This document shows positions 54,604 to 63,077 of a stretch of DNA of 64,000 nt, piece after piece. The notes under the pieces were generated by a model, which worked only from the letters and a program-made list of their open reading frames with translations, searched no databases and was not told the DNA's origin. Origin of the DNA: an uncultured Eubacteriales bacterium (lineage in GTDB: Bacteria; Bacillota; Clostridia; Oscillospirales; Oscillospiraceae); NCBI GenBank assembly GCA_905198835.1, contig CAJKDY010000005.1, forward strand, positions 83,264 through 147,263, written 5' to 3'. Within the stretch, counting starts at the first letter, position 1; every line of letters starts with the position of its first letter. A program made the position numbers and the translations under genes.

Positions 54604-55880
54604 GCCTCTTCCTCCTTCGGTGTGATCACAGCCAGGGCGTGGCACTGGACGGTGAGATACCGGGCCACAAAGTCCTGTACGTCCTGGGCGGTAATGGACT
54701 GAAATACCTCCGGGAAGGTCAGGTATTCCACGCCGTCAAAATAGCTCTGGGCCAGCTCCACGGCGGTATTCTCAAAGGAATTGAGCTGGCTGACCATGCC
54801 GCCGTAGGCCGCCTTTTTGCACCGTGCGAAGCGCTCGGGCTCAAAGCCCTCAGCCCCGACGCGGCGGCACTCGGCCAGCACCGTGTCCCGGACCGCCCCG
54901 GGGTCCCGGCTCTCGCCGCCCAGGGCAAGGAAAGCGCAGCCGGGATAGTCCTCATAGCCGCAGCTAAAGGCCCGGTTGATCAGGCCCTGGCCGTAAAGGC
55001 GGTTATAAAGCGGGCTGGCCTCTCCCGCCAGCAGGTCTCCGGCCAGATCGCCCAGGAGCTGGGCGCGCAGCCGTGCCTGACCGTTACCCGGCACAGGTAG
55101 CTTGAACCCCATCTGGAACAGGGGCGCGGACACCTCCATGGAGCGGCTGGTGTCGTGGCAAACCGCATCCTCCGGCTCGGCGGGGCCGTAGTCTCGCTCC
55201 GGATTGCCTTTCCCCTCCCCTGTTACCACCTGGCTTGCCAGGTCCATGACCCTTTGGGGGTCTACATCACCCACCACCGTCAGCACCATATTCCCCGGAT
55301 CATAGAAAGCGCCGTGGCAGGTATAGAGGGTCTGGTCGGTGATCTGGGCAATGGACGCCTGGGTGCCGGCAATATGGGTGCGGATGGGGTGGTGGGCATA
55401 GAGGCACTTCAAAAGATCGTAAAACACCTCGGTCTCCGCCTCGTCGTCGCCCATGGCGATCTCCTGGCCGATAATGCCCTGCTCCTTGGCCACGCTCTCG
55501 GGGGTGAAATAGGGCTCGGTGACAAAGCCCAGCAGGGTCCTCAAATTCTCCTCAAAGCCTTGAGTACATTGGAAAAAGTATCCAGTGATGCCAAAGCTGG
55601 TAAAGGCGTTGGGGTCGGCGCCGTTGGCGGCCATGAGCTGCAGGGCGTTGCCGTCCTTGGTGTCAAAGAGCTTGTGCTCCAAAAAGTGGGCCACCCCCGC
55701 GGGAGTATCCTGCCAGCCCTGGGCGGTCTTGAACCTCATGTCCAGTCCGCCGTAGCGGGTTGCGAAAAAGGCAAACTGCTTGCCGTGGCCCGGACGCTTG
55801 TCCACAAAAATGTGGAGCCCATTGGGCAGCTGGCCGTGGAAGAGGTCCATGCCCAGCCGTTCATAGCGTTTTTCCTCCAT
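54600..55880 (-). CDS. M16 family zinc peptidase (active subunit, YmfH-like)
   Basis: A 426-aa insulinase-type peptidase. The inverted zinc motif HxxEH is present (GVAHFLEHKLFD, near residue 60), with the distal Glu probably in TPESVAKEQGIIGQEI. Start 55880 follows AAGGAGGG. It lies 4 bases downstream of a second M16 gene lacking the zinc motif. Such active/inactive pairs form heterodimers in other M16B systems; the substrate is unknown. Confidence 0.88.
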   Translation of the reverse strand: MEEKRYERLGMDLFHGQLPNGLHIFVDKRPGHGKQFAFFATRYGGLDMRFKTAQGWQDTPAGVAHFLEHKLFDTKDGNALQLMAANGADPNAFTSFGITGYFFQCTQGFEENLRTLLGFVTEPYFTPESVAKEQGIIGQEIAMGDDEAETEVFYDLLKCLYAHHPIRTHIAGTQASIAQITDQTLYTCHGAFYDPGNMVLTVVGDVDPQRVMDLASQVVTGEGKGNPERDYGPAEPEDAVCHDTSRSMEVSAPLFQMGFKLPVPGNGQARLRAQLLGDLAGDLLAGEASPLYNRLYGQGLINRAFSCGYEDYPGCAFLALGGESRDPGAVRDTVLAECRRVGAEGFEPERFARCKKAAYGGMVSQLNSFENTAVELAQSYFDGVEYLTFPEVFQSITAQDVQDFVARYLTVQCHALAVITPKEEEA

Positions 55881-55884
55881 GCTC

Positions 55885-57174
55885 TCAACCCTCCTTGCCC
55901 ATGAGGCGGTATACCGTGTCCAGCTCCAGGCCCCGGGCGATGGCCGCCACCTCTTCGGCGGTGACCGTCTCCACCTTGCGAGCCGTCTCCTCGGGCGTAT
56001 CGTCCCATACACCGGTCACCGCGGCGGTGAGACAGTACTGCTCCAGCTGACTGCGGCTGTCCAGCACGCTTTTGTAGAGATTGACCACGGCCTGCTTAGC
56101 GCTTTGCAGATCCTCCTGCGTAAAGTCTCCGGCCTTCACCGCCTCCAGCTGGGCCAGGATCTCTTCCTGGGCTTCTTGCATCTTGTCGAACTCCACCCCC
56201 GAGGACACCGCGCACAGGCCCTTGAGACTGTCGGTGTTAGCGCTGGCGTAATAGCAAAGGGACAGCTTCTCCCGCACGTTTAGAAAGAGCTTGGAGGTCG
56301 CCGTGCCGCCGTAAAGGGCGTTGAAGACCAGCAGGGCCGGGTAGTTCTCTTTCCAGATGCAGGCCCCGTTGGTACGAAAGCCCAGGCACAGCTTGCCCTG
56401 GGTCACGTCCAGGTGGTCCACCACGGTCCTAGGCTCCGCGGCAGCCCGGTTGCCCCGGACCTCACAATCCAACTCCACCGCCTCGCCCCGCAGCGGCGCC
56501 AAAGCGTCGGCCAGGGGCCTCAGCGCCACCTTGACCCGCTCCAGGCTGGCGCTGCCACAGTAGTGGAGCTCCAAAACACCGTGGGCTAAAAGGTCCTGAT
56601 AGGCGTCCCAAGCGCTCTGGGGCGTGATGGCCTTCGCGTCGGCCTCCCCGCCCAGCCGGTCCACGCCATAGTGTTCGTCCCTGCACATCTCCTGCACCAG
56701 CCGGAGCATGGCGAACTGCCGCTTGTCGTTCATCTGGGCCCGGATGGCCAGCAGCAGATTATCCCGCTCGCCGGAGACGTATTCACTCCGAAAAGCACCG
56801 TCCTCCGTCACCGGCTTTAGCAGCAGCTCGTATAAAAGCTCCGCCGCGCTCTCCAGGATACGTTCCCCCTCCAGGGTGTAGGCGTCGTCCAAAAAGCTGC
56901 CGATGAGACCCAAACATTGGGTCTCCCCCTTCTTGCGCACGGCGGGCTCCAGCATACCGCCGTAGAGCTCGTCCAGGCGAGTGCTGACAGCCTCCATGGT
57001 GGGCCAAGTCTCGCAGCCCCGGCGCAAAATGTAAGGCACGATGGCGTTGACGGCGGCCTTCCCCCGCTCCAGAGGCGTCAAAAAAGTGGCCGACAGCGTG
57101 GCGCTTTTGAACTTGGTGGTCTCAATGGCGGTGAGGAACACCCCAGGCGCCAGCTGTTCACGTTTGAGCTCCAT
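55885..57174 (-). CDS. M16 family protein lacking the zinc motif (YmfF-like)
   Basis: A 429-aa M16-fold protein. The region that should hold HxxEH reads VPYILRRGCETW, so it is catalytically inactive. The fold is otherwise supported by the RL.ELYGG segment and a C-terminal half with LFLNVREKLSLCYYASAN, the conserved substrate-binding R/Y region. ATG 57174 has AAAGGAG 8 bases upstream. It probably pairs with the next gene product. A TATAAT box (minus strand, 57216-57221) with a poor -35 lies upstream. Confidence 0.87.
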   Translation of the reverse strand: MELKREQLAPGVFLTAIETTKFKSATLSATFLTPLERGKAAVNAIVPYILRRGCETWPTMEAVSTRLDELYGGMLEPAVRKKGETQCLGLIGSFLDDAYTLEGERILESAAELLYELLLKPVTEDGAFRSEYVSGERDNLLLAIRAQMNDKRQFAMLRLVQEMCRDEHYGVDRLGGEADAKAITPQSAWDAYQDLLAHGVLELHYCGSASLERVKVALRPLADALAPLRGEAVELDCEVRGNRAAAEPRTVVDHLDVTQGKLCLGFRTNGACIWKENYPALLVFNALYGGTATSKLFLNVREKLSLCYYASANTDSLKGLCAVSSGVEFDKMQEAQEEILAQLEAVKAGDFTQEDLQSAKQAVVNLYKSVLDSRSQLEQYCLTAAVTGVWDDTPEETARKVETVTAEEVAAIARGLELDTVYRLMGKEG

Positions 57175-57265
57175 AGAACTGTCTCCTTTTTCCAAGGTAA
57201 AAATGTCTAACGAGTATTATACTACATTTTGCCCCGTTTGGCACCTATTATTTTTCGGTGGGCCC

Positions 57266-57499
57266 ATGAAACATAATTCACCACCTAAGGGCCATACTGA
57301 CCCCCAGGTGGTGATTGAAATGAGCTTGATCGGCTGCACCAGCGATTGCCTCTACCAAAAAGACGGCTACTGCCATCTCAAGCGCGCTATGTCCAGCGGC
57401 CAGCCAAGCCCGGAGCATCCGTGCGTGAACTATGTGCCTGTGACGTCACAAAATGGCGGCCAGGGCCTCGCGGATATTGCGGACCCGGATGAGCTGTAG
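57266..57499 (+). CDS. Small cysteine-containing protein
   Basis: A 77-aa protein with IGCTSDCLYQKDGYCHLKRA and a later Cys (EHPCVNYVP). The four Cys in a C-x3-C-x7-C-x18-C pattern suggest a small zinc-binding or iron-sulfur-binding domain; I believe similar short proteins occur in related Clostridia, but I cannot name a family. The ribosome-binding site is weak (GGTGGG, three bases before ATG). It runs 54 bases into the convergent radA gene. Real but uncertain. Confidence 0.5.
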   Translation: MKHNSPPKGHTDPQVVIEMSLIGCTSDCLYQKDGYCHLKRAMSSGQPSPEHPCVNYVPVTSQNGGQGLADIADPDEL

Positions 57500-58819
57500 G
57501 CCGGGGGGTTCGACGAGCTTGCCGTGGCTGCGTGCTGGGATCAAACATTTGGTGAAGCCCAAACGCTGGATCTCCGCCAGCCTCTGGGACAGGGAGCTGA
57601 CGCTCCGAAGCTCGCCGGTAAGGCCCACCTCACCCACGGCGGCCAGGTCGCCGGGGACGTTCTTGTCCCGGAAGCTGGAGGCCAGGGCGATGACGGCGGC
57701 AAGGTCGGCGGCGGGCTCGCCGACCCACAGCCCGCCGATGACGTTCAAGTAGGCGTCGCAGCCGTTGACCATCAGCCCGCCCCGCTTCTCCAGCACCGCC
57801 AGCAGCAGCACCGCGCGGTTATAGTCAAAGCCGTTGCTGGTACGGCGGGCGTTTCCATAGCCGCTGGGGACCACCAGAGCCTGGATCTCCGCCAGCACAG
57901 GCCGGGCGCCCTCCATCACGCAGGTGACGCAGGTGCCGGGGGTATCCTGGGGGCGGCCCGAAAGCAGGGCCTCGGAGGGGTTGGGCACTTCGGTGAGCCC
58001 CTCGTCGCCCATCTCGAAGACGCCGATCTCATTGGTGGCGCCAAAGCGGTTCTTTGCGGCGCGTAAAATACGGTGAGACATATGTTCCTCGCCCTCAAAA
58101 TAGAGCACGCAGTCCACCATGTGCTCCAGCACCTTTGGTCCGGCCAGGGAGCCCTCTTTGTTGATGTGGCCGATAACGAAGACGGTGATGCCCTGACCCT
58201 TGGCCAGCTGCATCAGGGCCATGGTGCACTCCTTCACCTGGCCCACGCTGCCAGGGGATGTGGTGGCGTCGCCGTTATACATGGTCTGGATGGAGTCTAC
58301 AATGAGCACATCGGGCTTCAGCTCATTCACCGACTCGATGACGTCCTCCAGATTGGTCTCGCTGAGGAGATAGAGCCCCTCGCTTCGGATCTTCAGCCGT
58401 TCAGAGCGGAGCTTTATTTGACGGGCCGATTCTTCTCCAGATACATAAAGCACGTTGGCAAAGCGGCACAGACTGTCGCAGATCTGCAGCATCAGCGTGG
58501 ATTTGCCGATGCCCGGCGCGCCGCCCACCAGCACCAGCGAGCCCTTCACCGCGCCGCCGCCCAGTACCCGGTCCAGCTCGTCCATGCCGGTGTTGAAGCG
58601 AAGCTCGTCGGTGGTCTCCACCTCTTTGATGGGCCTGGGGCGATTCAAACCCGTGCCAAGGCTTGTCCGCCGCGCGGAGGCGGACTTTTTGGACGCCACC
58701 TCGGCGGGCTGTTCCACGATGGTGTTCCAGGCTCCGCAGGCCGGGCACTGGCCCTGCCATTTGGGCGTTTCATTGCCGCACTGGGTGCAGTAGAAGACCC
58801 GTTTCGCTTTGGGAGACAT
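57446..58819 (-). CDS. radA: DNA repair protein RadA
   Basis: A 457-aa RecA-like branch-migration factor. N-terminal C4 zinc finger (FYCTQCGNETPKWQGQCPACG), Walker A GGAPGIGKSTL, the RadA-specific KNRFGATNEIGVFEM, and a C-terminal Lon-like domain (DYNRAVLLLAVLEKRGGL; AVGEVGLTGELRSV). Start 58819 has AGGAAGGGGA upstream; it begins 50 bases inside the end of cwlD. Length is normal. Confidence 0.96.
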   Translation of the reverse strand: MSPKAKRVFYCTQCGNETPKWQGQCPACGAWNTIVEQPAEVASKKSASARRTSLGTGLNRPRPIKEVETTDELRFNTGMDELDRVLGGGAVKGSLVLVGGAPGIGKSTLMLQICDSLCRFANVLYVSGEESARQIKLRSERLKIRSEGLYLLSETNLEDVIESVNELKPDVLIVDSIQTMYNGDATTSPGSVGQVKECTMALMQLAKGQGITVFVIGHINKEGSLAGPKVLEHMVDCVLYFEGEEHMSHRILRAAKNRFGATNEIGVFEMGDEGLTEVPNPSEALLSGRPQDTPGTCVTCVMEGARPVLAEIQALVVPSGYGNARRTSNGFDYNRAVLLLAVLEKRGGLMVNGCDAYLNVIGGLWVGEPAADLAAVIALASSFRDKNVPGDLAAVGEVGLTGELRSVSSLSQRLAEIQRLGFTKCLIPARSHGKLVEPPGLQLIRVRNIREALAAIL

Positions 58820-59534
58820 GGGCGGATTCCCCTTCCTCATTGGCATACTGGAGATAGGATGCCGCAATGGCGGCGGCTAGGGCGGTCTGATAGCCGGGGT
58901 CCTGGAGTCTGGCGCACTCCTCGGGATTGGAGAGAAAGCCGCACTCTACCAGGATGGCCGGGCAGGAGATGTGGTTCATCAGATAGACGTCGTGGGAGAT
59001 GGGCTTTTCCTGGCGGTTATTCTCCGCGTCCAGACAGCCCTTCAGATTTTTTTGGGTCAAGACAGCCCAGGGCTGGCCCAACGGGCCGTTGGCGTAGAAG
59101 ACCTGGGCGCCGTGGTACTGGCTCTGGGGGAAGAAATTCTGGTGGATGCTGATGAGTCGGGGGTTTGGCAGAGCGTTAACAGCCGCTACCCGGTTGTGGA
59201 TGTCGCTGACCTTTTTTTGGCGGATGGTCTGGGCCTCGGGGTCGTGGAGAGAGACGTCCTCGCTCCGAAGCAGCTTGGTATCGCAGCCCCAGAAGGTCAG
59301 GATCGCGTCCAGCCGCCGGGCCACGTCCAGATTGATGGCGCTCTCCACCGTGCCGTCGGCGGCCACCGCGCCGCCATCCTCGCCGCCGTGGCCCGGGTCG
59401 ATGACCACGGTAGGCCGGGCCGCCTGGGCGATGGTAGCGGCGGCAGGCCCTTGTTCCAGCAGCCAGACTCCCAGCGCCCCCAGAACCCCCAGAGCCGCCA
59501 GAGAGATTATTTTCCAAAAAGCGCTTTTGCCCAA
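58770..59534 (-). CDS. cwlD: N-acetylmuramoyl-L-alanine amidase CwlD-like
   Basis: A 254-aa Amidase_3 enzyme with one N-terminal membrane or signal segment (residues about 8-26). Zinc ligands are visible in VIDPGHGGEDGGAV (His), ESAINLDVARRLDA (Glu) and ISIHQNFF (His), and the catalytic Glu in ILVECGFLSNPEE. CwlD removes peptides from peptidoglycan in sporulation to allow muramic-lactam formation in cortex. The start is taken as TTG 59534, with GGGAGG 8 bases upstream; TTG 59555 lacks a site. Its own promoter is divergent from the cotJ operon. Confidence 0.85.
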   Translation of the reverse strand: MGKSAFWKIISLAALGVLGALGVWLLEQGPAAATIAQAARPTVVIDPGHGGEDGGAVAADGTVESAINLDVARRLDAILTFWGCDTKLLRSEDVSLHDPEAQTIRQKKVSDIHNRVAAVNALPNPRLISIHQNFFPQSQYHGAQVFYANGPLGQPWAVLTQKNLKGCLDAENNRQEKPISHDVYLMNHISCPAILVECGFLSNPEECARLQDPGYQTALAAAIAASYLQYANEEGESAHVSQSETGLLLHPVRQ

Positions 59535-59592
59535 TTCCCTCGCCTCCCTTCCCAAATGCTATGAGAAGGGGAGGAGAACTAGACTATTTAAG

Positions 59593-59621
59593 ATTATAAC
59601 ACACCCCGCCCTGGCTTGCAA
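59593..59621 (-). promoter_or_regulatory. Sigma-A promoter of cwlD-radA
   Basis: TTGCAA, 17-nt spacer, TATAAT on the minus strand (-10 at 59593-59598, -35 at 59616-59621). Confidence 0.78.
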
Positions 59622-59647
59622 AGTCGTTTCTTCAAAAATTCCGGCGG

Positions 59648-59681
59648 CATAGAATGGCTTGGCGGAGGCGCGAGCCTCCGC
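59648..59681 (+). promoter_or_regulatory. Sigma-E-like -10 box and 5' hairpin of the cotJ operon
   Basis: CATAGAAT at 59648-59655 matches the sigma-E -10 box (CATACAAT) at 7 of 8 positions, as expected for cotJ; no clear -35 is seen. The predicted start (about 59662) coincides with an 8-bp hairpin with a GCGA (GNRA) loop (59662-59669 with 59674-59681), which would sit at the very 5' end of the mRNA, ahead of the ribosome-binding site. Confidence 0.5.
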
Positions 59682-59700
59682 GAACAAAGGAGGAATGACT

Positions 59701-60180
59701 GTGTATCCCAAGCCCGATCAACCAGGGGAGGACATGGAGCCGATGCCCAGCGTCTGTCCCGACGCCAACGGCACCATGCCCTCCTGCGCCCCGCTGGCCG
59801 TACCCTACGTGCCCTTCCAGCAAAAGGAGCCCCAAAAGTACGACCACGCCGAGGCGTTGGAAAACGGAACGCTCTTTCCCGGCCTGAACCTGCCCTTCAA
59901 GATCAAGGCTAAGGCCGCCAATGTGCCCATGACGGCGCTGGGCGAGCTCCAGGCCCTGGAGTTCGTGCTCACCGAGCTGGGCCTTTATCTGGACACCCAC
60001 CAGGACGACGCCCAGGCCATGGAGCTCTATCGGCAGTATGTGGCCCTGGAGAAGGAGGGGCGGGCCCGCTATGAGGCCAAGTTCGGCCCCGTCACCCAGA
60101 CCGCCGCCGCCCAGTCCAAGACCTGGGATTGGCTCAAAGACCCCTGGCCCTGGAACTACCAGGAAGGAGGGGACAAGTAA
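59701..60180 (+). CDS. Fused CotJA-CotJB spore coat protein
   Basis: A 159-aa protein. Residues about 20-65 match CotJA (PSCAPLAVPYVPFQ ... YDHAEALENGTLFPGLNLPF). Residues about 78-155 match CotJB (LGELQALEFVLTELGLYLDTHQDD; EGRARYEAKFGPVT; WDWLKDPWPWNYQ). In Bacillus these are two separate genes. The start is GTG 59701, with AGGAGG 7 bases upstream; ATG 59695 is too close to that site. It is followed immediately by cotJC. The proteins form part of the inner spore coat. Confidence 0.88.
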   Translation: MYPKPDQPGEDMEPMPSVCPDANGTMPSCAPLAVPYVPFQQKEPQKYDHAEALENGTLFPGLNLPFKIKAKAANVPMTALGELQALEFVLTELGLYLDTHQDDAQAMELYRQYVALEKEGRARYEAKFGPVTQTAAAQSKTWDWLKDPWPWNYQEGGDK

Positions 60181-60777
60181 ATGTTCATCTACGAAAAGAA
60201 GCTCCAGTACCCCGTGCGCATCAAAAACACCAACCCCAAACTGGCCAGCGTCATCATCAGCCAGTACGGCGGCCCCGACGGCGAGTTGGGCGCCTCCCTG
60301 CGCTATCTCTCCCAGCGCTACGCTATGCCCTATCCCGAGCTCAAAGGGCTCTTAACGGACATCGGCACCGAGGAGCTTGGCCACCTGGAGATGATCGGCG
60401 CCATCGTCCACCAGCTCACTCGCAAGCTCACCGACGAGCAGATCAAGACCGCCGGCTTTGATACCTATTTTGTGGACCGCACCACCGGCGTCTATCCCAC
60501 CGCCGCCTCCGGCTTCCCCTACTCCGCCGCCTCTATGGCGGTGAAGGGCGACGTCATCGCCGACCTCACCGAGGACCTGGCCGCCGAGCAGAAGGCCCGG
60601 GTGACCTATGACAACATCCTGCGCCTTAGCGACGACCCGGACGTCAACGACGTCATCCGGTTCCTGCGCGAGCGGGAGGTGGTCCACTTCCAGCGCTTCG
60701 GCGAGGCCATCGCCCTGGCCAAGGACAAGATGGACCAGAAGAACGTCTATTATATGAACCCCGCCTTCGACAAGTAA
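60181..60777 (+). CDS. cotJC: Spore coat protein CotJC (manganese catalase family)
   Basis: A 198-aa protein of the manganese-catalase/ferritin-like fold. Metal-ligand helices are visible: EELGHLEMIGAIVHQL and AEQKARVTYDNILRL, then EREVVHFQRFGEAI, with the conserved Glu and His. It begins right after the stop of the CotJA-CotJB gene. It may give the coat antioxidant activity. Ribosome-binding site AAGGAGGGG. Confidence 0.95.
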   Translation: MFIYEKKLQYPVRIKNTNPKLASVIISQYGGPDGELGASLRYLSQRYAMPYPELKGLLTDIGTEELGHLEMIGAIVHQLTRKLTDEQIKTAGFDTYFVDRTTGVYPTAASGFPYSAASMAVKGDVIADLTEDLAAEQKARVTYDNILRLSDDPDVNDVIRFLREREVVHFQRFGEAIALAKDKMDQKNVYYMNPAFDK

Positions 60778-60787
60778 GCGCGCCAAA

Positions 60788-60818
60788 ACAGCGGCGCGGC
60801 TATAAGCCGCGCCGCTGT
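60788..60818. terminator. Hairpin terminator between cotJC and DUF4832 gene
   Basis: A perfect 13-bp GC-rich stem (60788-60800 with 60806-60818) with TATAA loop. The T run is better on the minus strand (TTTT), serving the DUF4832 gene; the plus-strand tail is TGCTGT. Confidence 0.75.
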
Positions 60819-60844
60819 TGCTGTCAAGAGCGCTTTCCACCGAA

Positions 60845-62983
60845 CTAGGCCGGGTGCTGCGTCAAGAGTACCTTGGCCGTTTGGGGCGACAGAGTCCCCT
60901 CCGCCAACCAGAAAAGGCCGGCCCGGTCCAACGCGCCCTCCATCCGGATCCGCTTACCCGGCGTCAACTCGCAAAGGGCCAAGAGTTGTCCCTCCCCGTC
61001 GTAAGACGCGGCATATACCGTTCCCTCGGGGGACGAGCCGGTGGCGGTCAATTCTCCGTCGAGGGTACACTGCCAGTCCAGCGTGCCCAGTGTACCGGCA
61101 TAACCGCTCACCGGCGCGGACACGGCGGTGACCTGGGTGTCGCCGATCAAGTTGGCCCCCAGCGCCTCGTCCCAGATGCCGCTACCCTTGTTGGCAAAGC
61201 GAATGCTCCGCTTGTTTTCGCTTTGTTCCTTGGGATCGGCGATCTTGAGATAGATCTGATACTCCCCGACAGGAACCTCCTTGTCAAAGTTGGCCAGGGG
61301 CAGAGAAAAGGCCAGCTCATGCCATGCGGCCTTATTGTCGGCCAGACTGTTGAGACTGGGCCGCCAGCTACGGGGATCGATCTCAGTGGCCGCCCGGTAG
61401 ACCGAGCCGTCTGCCTTGGACTTGAGCACAACGGTCACCGCCTTGGCGTTGATGATGTTGCCAAAGCCTACGTTTTGGATGGCGCCCTGGAAGCGCAAAG
61501 CGCCGTTTTGCGGCACGCAGGCGCTGGCATTGGCATCCCGGAGGACCAGGCGGTAGCCCAGCCGGTCCCGCCAGTATTCCAGACCGTTTTTCCCGGCGTA
61601 GACCGGGTCGTAGAGGGGCTCCACATGGATACCAAGGTCCTCATAGGGCCCGGTGACATATTGCGTGTACTTGCTGTCAGTCACAGAAATATTTTCCATA
61701 GTATCATAGGAAAAATTGGCCCAACGCTTGTGGACATTGTGGTCGTAGTCCACATTCAAATAGACCGTCTGGGCATAAGCGGCCTCCCAGGCCACAAAGG
61801 GATAGGTGTTCCAAAGGGTCTGACCTCCCTGGGCCTCTCCGCCGTAGAGGGTGTTCTGACCACGAAGCCAGGTCATGACCTTGGAGCGGTCATACCCCTC
61901 GCCCAAAGGCGCGCCCTCCCAGCCGGCGCCCTCAGACAGAGAACCCCAGTCGTCCGGGTAGTCCTCGTCCCCTTTATCGGCTCCGTAGGCGTAGCTGTCG
62001 TTGAACAGGCCAAAACGGGCCTCGGGCGTGCCCGGCTGCGGAGTAGGGATCTGGTCGATGGTCTCAAAGGTGTAATGCGTACCATATTTGCTGTTATACC
62101 AAGACAGGAACGCGCCGGCGTGGACGGTGATACACCGGGAGCTGGGCACCGCGTCCAGCAGGGCGTCCAGCAGCCAGGCATAAGCCTCAGGGCTTGTTCC
62201 AAAGGTGGTGGAGTGCATTTCGCCCCATGGGCCGAAGAAGCCGCCGTCTACCGCCATGATGACGTCCTCATATTCCTTGAGGATCGGCTTGAGCTGGGCG
62301 ATGTGGGTCAGGAGCATCTCCTTGTCCGGCTCGATCTGATCGCCGATGAGGCTGTCGATCTCCCCGTCTTGCTTGTGGTTACATTCCACCCAGCTGAAGC
62401 CCTCGCCGTCATAGTTAAAGCGGACGATGACCACACTTTCGCTGTCCCGGACCTCCTGGAGCCGGGCGCGGATATAGTTGAGGCCGTCCTGGGTGATGGG
62501 CTGGGAGGTCCCGTGGGGCCACTGGCTGGCCACATGCTCTGTCCAATAGGCGAAATGGGTATCGTAGTCCCAGGGCGCGGCGTCACCTCTGGACTTGATG
62601 GACACATCCGTGGGAGCTTGATAATCCTTTTTGAAGGCGGTGTTTTTGTCCGTTGCGGTAAACGCATGGGAGGAATAATTGCGCAGATCAAAGTAGACAT
62701 GGCTGATCCGGGTGGAGATGGAGACATTGGATACAGTCTGGGGCCTCTCGCCTACCTCCATCTCCCCCTTTCCCGCGCCGGACACTGGAACCACCATACC
62801 GTCGTTGGGGATATAAAAGCCACGGTCGGGGTTGGGGATGTCCACAGGGTCCTCCGTGTAATCCAGCCCCTGGGGGACCAACGCTTCCCCCTGCCCCTCC
62901 GCGGCCAGGGCAGGCGCGACCAAGGGCAGGGCCAGACACAGGCTGAGGAATACCGCGAGTCCACGGGAAATGATCCTTTTCAT
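60845..62983 (-). CDS. Secreted DUF4874/DUF4832 protein, glycoside-hydrolase-like
   Basis: A 712-aa exported protein. Signal peptide (MKRIISRGLAVFLSLCLALP, ending at ALAAE). The N-terminal half matches DUF4874 (IPNPDRGFYIP; VYFDLRNY; ARLQEVRDSESVVIVRFNYD; DVIMAVDGGFFGPWGEMHST), which looks like a TIM-barrel. The C-terminal part matches DUF4832 (ENISVTDSKYTQYVTGPYEDLGIH; GYRLVLRDA) plus a beta domain. No S-layer or LPXTG anchor. A polysaccharide-acting function is inferred from the fold. ATG 62983 is preferred to GTG 62986. Not in an operon. Confidence 0.82.
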   Translation of the reverse strand: MKRIISRGLAVFLSLCLALPLVAPALAAEGQGEALVPQGLDYTEDPVDIPNPDRGFYIPNDGMVVPVSGAGKGEMEVGERPQTVSNVSISTRISHVYFDLRNYSSHAFTATDKNTAFKKDYQAPTDVSIKSRGDAAPWDYDTHFAYWTEHVASQWPHGTSQPITQDGLNYIRARLQEVRDSESVVIVRFNYDGEGFSWVECNHKQDGEIDSLIGDQIEPDKEMLLTHIAQLKPILKEYEDVIMAVDGGFFGPWGEMHSTTFGTSPEAYAWLLDALLDAVPSSRCITVHAGAFLSWYNSKYGTHYTFETIDQIPTPQPGTPEARFGLFNDSYAYGADKGDEDYPDDWGSLSEGAGWEGAPLGEGYDRSKVMTWLRGQNTLYGGEAQGGQTLWNTYPFVAWEAAYAQTVYLNVDYDHNVHKRWANFSYDTMENISVTDSKYTQYVTGPYEDLGIHVEPLYDPVYAGKNGLEYWRDRLGYRLVLRDANASACVPQNGALRFQGAIQNVGFGNIINAKAVTVVLKSKADGSVYRAATEIDPRSWRPSLNSLADNKAAWHELAFSLPLANFDKEVPVGEYQIYLKIADPKEQSENKRSIRFANKGSGIWDEALGANLIGDTQVTAVSAPVSGYAGTLGTLDWQCTLDGELTATGSSPEGTVYAASYDGEGQLLALCELTPGKRIRMEGALDRAGLFWLAEGTLSPQTAKVLLTQHPA

Positions 62984-63034
62984 CACGATGGCCTCCTTAA
63001 TGTCAAACGGATGCGATACCGCCTAATTTATTCC

Positions 63035-63063
63035 ATTTTAGCGCAGTAAGGAGAAAAACACAA
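63035..63063 (-). promoter_or_regulatory. Promoter of the DUF4832 gene
   Basis: TTGTGT, 17-nt spacer, TAAAAT on the minus strand (-10 at 63035-63040, -35 at 63058-63063), back to back with the phosphatase promoter. Confidence 0.6.
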
Positions 63064-63077
63064 GACCGAATTCCCGG

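Noticed and set aside
59659..59700. Start of the CotJA-CotJB protein at ATG 59659 or 59695
   Set aside because: 59659 would place the mRNA hairpin inside the coding region and has no ribosome-binding site; 59695 is only one base from AGGAGG. GTG 59701 has correct spacing.
60818..63049. 743-codon plus-strand open frame opposite the DUF4832 gene
   Set aside because: Antisense shadow; signal peptide and DUF motifs are on the minus strand.
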